NCBI RefSeq assembly: GCF_026344005.1
Contig: NZ_JAPKNH010000006.1
Location: forward strand, 244,595-308,594
DNA: 64,000 nt
Reading direction: 5' to 3'
Source: Kaistia terrae
GTDB taxonomy: Bacteria; Pseudomonadota; Alphaproteobacteria; Rhizobiales; Kaistiaceae
The stretch's first letter is position 1; the number at the start of each line of letters is the position of its first letter. The notes beneath the pieces are model-generated. The model was given only the letters and a program-made list of their open reading frames with translations, did no database searches and was not told the origin of the DNA. The position numbers were made by a program, and so were the translations under genes. Of the stretch, positions 60,328 through 64,000 are shown one piece after another.

Positions 60328-61542
60328 TCAAACGGCGAATTTTTCATCGAGCCAATCGAAAGCCCGCAAATTGAAGATTGATCGGTTGCGCATTTCGCAA
60401 TGGCCGTCAGCTCCTTCGACGGCAGTGAAGCGGATCAGCGTCTTGGGACATGTGAGCGCTTCATAAAATGCCGTTGCTCCGGCGGCGAGAGTATCGTTCT
60501 CGGCCATAGCGATTAGTGTCGGGCACGCAATGCGTTCCGCACGACCGCTCATTGTGAAAAGCTCGGCAGAGGCCAGGAAATCCTTGAGATTATCCACCCC
60601 GTGAGTCCAAAAGCCGCGCTGTACCACCTTCCAGTTCAGTTGCGCGTTGCCTCGGATAAACGCTTCCATTTTGGCGATAAGAGCAGAATCCAACTTGCCC
60701 ATGTCGGCGACGTCCTGCGCCTTCAGGTTGAACATTCGCATCGCGATGGGCCGGAACCCGTCAGCTATGCCCCATGTCCCGGGATCGGCAATCAGCGCCG
60801 CAATCCGCGCCTCTCCCGAAGCACCGCGGGGCGCGAGATAGCCACCCAAGCTCGCACCGTAGAGTGCGATCCTGCTGGCGTCGACGATTGGGAGCGTCTC
60901 AACGAAATCAACAATGGCCCGGATTACCACTTCCCAGTCCGGCCGCAAGGGAACGCCGCGCTCATAAAGCATCGCTCCTTGACCAGGACCATCGAACAAA
61001 AGGGTGTGATATCCCCTCCGCGAAGCGGCAACTGCGGACAAGAAGTAAAGGTCTGTGACGGTGCTGTCATACCCGCCGTTCAGGATAACGAGCGGCCGGA
61101 TCTCCGACTCAAACCCTTCGGCAGGGATAAAATAGCCAGGCAATGTCGTGTCGCCGAAGGGAATGGCAATCGGAGTGGCTGGATGCGGCCCCAGTAACAG
61201 GCCCTTCTCGAACGTGGCTATTTGCTTGGAGTAGACCGCCGGAATCCTAGCATCGACTGGAGCTCCATAGAGCGGATGGAAGGAGCTAGCATAGAACGCG
61301 CTTGCTCGAAGATAGAGCGACCGCGCGCTTCCAGAATGACCTCGTGAGAGCGACGCATCAGCCTCGCCGGTCAAACGGTCGCCTGCGGCCACCCAGGCGG
61401 AGTAGAAAGCGTCATTATCTCCGTCGGCCACCGCGGTCGCTACGGCCTGAATCTCGCCAAAATCAGCGCCGCCAAACGGAATATAAGCCAGCGGCCACGA
61501 TCCAAAATCGTTATGCAGATCATCTTGAAATAGTCCCGCCAA
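60328..61542 (-). CDS. alpha/beta hydrolase (FrsA/dihydroxypseudo-oxynicotine hydrolase-like)
   Basis: The 404-residue protein has an N-terminal helical lid (about 1-130), the core PLVILNGGYDSTVTD, nucleophile Ser in IALYGASLGGYLAPR, acid in MAENDTLAAG and His in GADGHCEMRNRS. This is the architecture of 2,6-dihydroxypseudo-oxynicotine hydrolase and FrsA-type C-C/ester hydrolases. Substrate unknown. No partners are adjacent apart from the MarR regulator 241 bp beyond its stop. Confidence 0.85.
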   Translation of the reverse strand: MAGLFQDDLHNDFGSWPLAYIPFGGADFGEIQAVATAVADGDNDAFYSAWVAAGDRLTGEADASLSRGHSGSARSLYLRASAFYASSFHPLYGAPVDARIPAVYSKQIATFEKGLLLGPHPATPIAIPFGDTTLPGYFIPAEGFESEIRPLVILNGGYDSTVTDLYFLSAVAASRRGYHTLLFDGPGQGAMLYERGVPLRPDWEVVIRAIVDFVETLPIVDASRIALYGASLGGYLAPRGASGEARIAALIADPGTWGIADGFRPIAMRMFNLKAQDVADMGKLDSALIAKMEAFIRGNAQLNWKVVQRGFWTHGVDNLKDFLASAELFTMSGRAERIACPTLIAMAENDTLAAGATAFYEALTCPKTLIRFTAVEGADGHCEMRNRSIFNLRAFDWLDEKFAV

Positions 61543-62114
61543 AGCCCTCTCCCATGCCGACGGTGCACTATTGGACAGCTACATCATCTATGAAAAATCG
61601 TCTACACCAACAGGGTCCTCTTGTAGACGTCGCGGCACGAAGACCGCGCGCGTTAAAGGGTCGAAGATATACTAGCGGCCCGTGTCTCGGCCTTCGACTG
61701 CCGAGGCGCTCCGACGAGGTCAGACGCCCTACTTTGACGAGACGGGGCCGTCTTCGCCGTGCCTCGAGCGATTAGCACTTGAGGCGTGCATTCTCAGTCA
61801 AAGAATAGATCAGACCCACGCCGAGTTGACATTCGAGTCGGGAAGAATCCGGCTCCGCCTGAGCCCCTCGAATGATAGCCGCACCTAGCGGCCAAGTCCT
61901 CGCCGCTCGATGGCTCTAGCCCATCCAGACGCTGGCGGCAGATCACGTTGATTTATTCTGCGCTTGCTTCCTTGGCGATAACCCTCCATCGCGCTACTGT
62001 CTTCAGCGGGAGAGCATCTACGTCAGGTTAGAGTCAAGCTTTCTCATTTCGCGCCCTATCAAATAGATGCGCCGGATTGTCCGGGTAATTCTTGTTGTAT
62101 AAGGGAGAATCTAA
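61543..62114. other. 572-bp gap with no clear gene
   Basis: Frames on both strands here are without family signatures. The 50 bp before the sulfatase are AT-rich (TTGTTGTATAAGGGAGAA), and AGGGAGAA is the sulfatase ribosome site. TTGTATAA may be part of its -10 element. Confidence 0.4.
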
Positions 62115-63764
62115 ATGAATTTTTGGAAACTAAACGTCGCTTTATTGGCCGTCACGGCCTTAACTGCTGGGGAGGCTGCCGCCCAGAACAGCAGGCCAAA
62201 TATCCTTATGATCATTTCTGACGACACGGGATATGGCGACCTCGGACCGTATGGTGGCGGAGAGGGGCGTGGCATGCCCACGCCTAATATCGACAAACTC
62301 GCCGATAGTGGAATGACGTTCTTTTCCTTCTATGCCCAACCGAGTTGCACGCCCGGCCGCGCCGCCATGATGACAGGGCGCATTCCCAATCGAAGCGGCA
62401 TGACGACCGTCGCCTTCCAGGGTGAAGGCGGTGGCCTGCCGGCGGCAGAATGGACACTGGCGTCAGTGCTGAAGCTCGGAGGATACGATACCTACTTCAC
62501 CGGCAAATGGCATCTTGGCGAGGCGGACTATGCCCTGCCGAACGCCCAGGGTTTCGACGTGATGAAGTATTGTGGCCTCTATCACCTCAACGCCTACACC
62601 TATGCCGACCCGACCTGGTTCCCCGACATGGATCCAAAGCTGCGCGCCATGTTCCAGCGTGTGACCAAGGGCGCTCTCTCCGGCAACGCTGGCGAACCGG
62701 CGGTCGAGGAATTCAAGATCAACGGTCAGTATGTCGACACCCCGACCATCAACGGCGCCGAAGGCGTCGTCGGTATTCCCTTCTTCGACAGCTATGTCGA
62801 AAAAGCCGCGCTCGGCTTCCTCGACGATGCGTCCGCAAAGCCTGACAAGCCCTTCTTCATCAGCGTCAACTTCATGAAGGTGCACCAGCCGAACATGCCG
62901 GCGCCAGAGTTCGAGCATAAGTCGATGTCGAAATCGAAGTATGCCGATAGCGTTGTCGAACTGGATACCCGCATCGGCCGCATCATGGATAAGCTCCATG
63001 AGACTGGCATGGATAAGAACACGCTCGTCTTCTACACAACTGACAATGGCGCCTGGCAGGACGTCTATCCCGACGCCGGCTATACGCCGTTCCGCGGAAC
63101 TAAAGGGACGGTCCGCGAGGGTGGAAATCGCGTTCCCGCCATTGCCGTATGGCCCGGCCAGATCAAGCCGCGCAGCAAGAGCCACGACATCGTCGGCGGT
63201 CTTGATCTGATGGCGACGTTCGCCTCAGCCGCTGGCGTCGCTCTGCCCGACAAGGATCGCGAGGGCCAGCCGATCATCTTCGATAGTTACGACATGTCAC
63301 CGATCATGAAAGGAACCGGCAAGTCGGAGCGCACGTCCTGGTTCTATTTCACAGAGAATGAGCTGTCGCCTGGAGCTGCCCGCGTTGGCAATTACAAGGC
63401 CGTCTTCAACTTGCGAGGTGACAACGGCGCCGACACTGGCGGACTGGCGGTAGATACGAATCTTGGCTGGAAGGGCGCCGAGAAATACGTCGCCACCGTC
63501 CCGCAGGTCTTTGACTTGTGGCAGGATCCGCAGGAGCGCTACGACATCTTCATGAATAACTACACCGAGCGCACTTGGACGATGGTGACGATAAGCGCCG
63601 CCATCAAGGATCTGATGCAGACTTACGTGAAGTATCCGCCGCGCAAGCTGCAGAGCGCCAGCTATTCGGGGCCGATTGAGATTTCCAGATATCAGCAGTT
63701 CCAATGGGTCAGGGATCAACTCGCCAAGGATGGCGTCGATATACCGATGCCGACCGGTAACTAG
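62115..63764 (+). CDS. periplasmic type I sulfatase (arylsulfatase family)
   Basis: The 549-residue protein has a signal peptide (cleavage after AAA, residue about 23), the metal-binding LMIISDDTGYGDLGPYG, and the formylglycine motif CTPGRAAMMTGR with Cys78, which a formylglycine-generating enzyme must oxidise. GKWHLGEADY and TTDNGAWQD are further ligand segments. It releases sulfate from sulfate esters outside the cytoplasm; the substrate is unknown. No generating enzyme lies in the window. A terminator follows. Confidence 0.94.
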   Translation: MNFWKLNVALLAVTALTAGEAAAQNSRPNILMIISDDTGYGDLGPYGGGEGRGMPTPNIDKLADSGMTFFSFYAQPSCTPGRAAMMTGRIPNRSGMTTVAFQGEGGGLPAAEWTLASVLKLGGYDTYFTGKWHLGEADYALPNAQGFDVMKYCGLYHLNAYTYADPTWFPDMDPKLRAMFQRVTKGALSGNAGEPAVEEFKINGQYVDTPTINGAEGVVGIPFFDSYVEKAALGFLDDASAKPDKPFFISVNFMKVHQPNMPAPEFEHKSMSKSKYADSVVELDTRIGRIMDKLHETGMDKNTLVFYTTDNGAWQDVYPDAGYTPFRGTKGTVREGGNRVPAIAVWPGQIKPRSKSHDIVGGLDLMATFASAAGVALPDKDREGQPIIFDSYDMSPIMKGTGKSERTSWFYFTENELSPGAARVGNYKAVFNLRGDNGADTGGLAVDTNLGWKGAEKYVATVPQVFDLWQDPQERYDIFMNNYTERTWTMVTISAAIKDLMQTYVKYPPRKLQSASYSGPIEISRYQQFQWVRDQLAKDGVDIPMPTGN

Positions 63765-63785
63765 TCTCTCAACATAGGCTGTGAG

Positions 63786-63808
63786 ATGGGGGCTTCGGCC
63801 CCCATTTT
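63786..63808 (+). terminator. terminator of the sulfatase gene
   Basis: ATGGGGGC-TTCG-GCCCCCAT followed by TTT, 22 bp after the stop codon. The UUCG loop makes it very stable. Confidence 0.85.
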
Positions 63809-64000
63809 GCTACTGGCAGCGGAAGTGCGCAGTTTCAAGGACGGTGGTCGGTCCTGAGCGAAATCGCTGGGCGGCATGGGCCCACCTGAAGAAGCCAGGG
63901 CTCGCGCCCGCCGTTGAATGTTGTGGTCACCCGCAGATAACACGACATGGCTGGAGCATCCGCAGTGGTGACCTCAAATGGTCGACGCTTTGCTCGGGGG
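63809..64000. other. end of window, no gene supported
   Basis: The last 190 bases contain only short frames without signatures. A gene may begin beyond the edge. Confidence 0.3.

Noticed and set aside
63761..63943. 60-residue frame on the minus strand at the window end
   Set aside because: It runs over the sulfatase terminator and has no recognisable sequence.
26243..64000. Search for a second copy of the tRNA-Met 3' end (attR)
   Set aside because: None seen by eye; a short or imperfect copy could have been missed, so no right boundary is claimed.

Overview
The window is a GC-rich alphaproteobacterial chromosome segment, almost certainly from the order Hyphomicrobiales (Rhizobiales). The basis is the gene set and order: eipA (DUF1134)-chpT-ctrA-fliJ-like, DUF3572 divergent from divK, sciP (DUF1153), a rhizobial-type pmtA and DUF982. 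The genus cannot be fixed from the sequence alone.

Positions 1 to about 26.2 kb are conserved core chromosome. Four parts of the CtrA cell-cycle circuit lie here: the phosphotransferase ChpT (2535), the master regulator CtrA (3507), the receiver DivK (6152) and the CtrA antagonist SciP (23591). Around them are housekeeping genes: rpmG, an MFS transporter, pyrB with a zinc-ligand-less pyrC homologue, plsY, dprA, topA, rnr, an AidB-like acyl-CoA dehydrogenase, ruvX, a YqaA/DedA protein, a UPF0173 hydrolase, mnmA, pmtA and tRNA-Met. Intergenic regions carry rhizobial-style palindromic repeats, strong terminators, GANTC sites and CtrA-like boxes.

From tRNA-Met (26166-26242) onward the content is accessory. 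A P4-type integrase sits just downstream of the tRNA. It is followed by an unknown protein, then a tightly overlapping cassette: an AlpA-like HTH protein, an unlisted 50-residue protein, a DUF1376 protein, an HTH/Cys-cluster protein and a second complete tyrosine recombinase. A broken phage lysozyme ends this segment, so it looks like a satellite or prophage remnant. By eye I found no second copy of the tRNA end.

Positions 32.7 to 49.4 kb are rich in stress functions: KatE-type catalase, general-stress-like protein, PepSY-like secreted protein, YciE/DUF892 ferritin-like protein, a dead topoisomerase IB, DUF4239 protein, SRAP protein, L,D-transpeptidase, HWE kinase, MerR, DUF982, a group II PLP decarboxylase and a PNPOx-like protein. 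Two perfect EcfG-type promoter matches (GGAAC-N17-CGTT) precede katE and a small gene at 37523. A DUF3494 (ice-binding-like) autotransporter at 41207 appears broken by one frameshift just before its last beta strands.

Positions 49.6 to 57.9 kb form the most interesting locus. A HisKA_3 sensor kinase and LuxR-type regulator overlap by 4 bp. They are surrounded by an autotransporter with a Thr-Pro repeat, several small secreted proteins, a lipoprotein, a degenerate nuclease-fold protein and a YcxB-like membrane protein. A near-palindrome, CCCCTGAACAGGGG, recurs at 51988, 52737 (one mismatch), 55169 and 57881 (one mismatch). I infer a local envelope regulon.

The remaining part holds an integrase stub, a VOC protein, DUF1398, a MarR regulator with a perfect 14-bp inverted-repeat operator, an alpha/beta hydrolase and a periplasmic sulfatase with its terminator.
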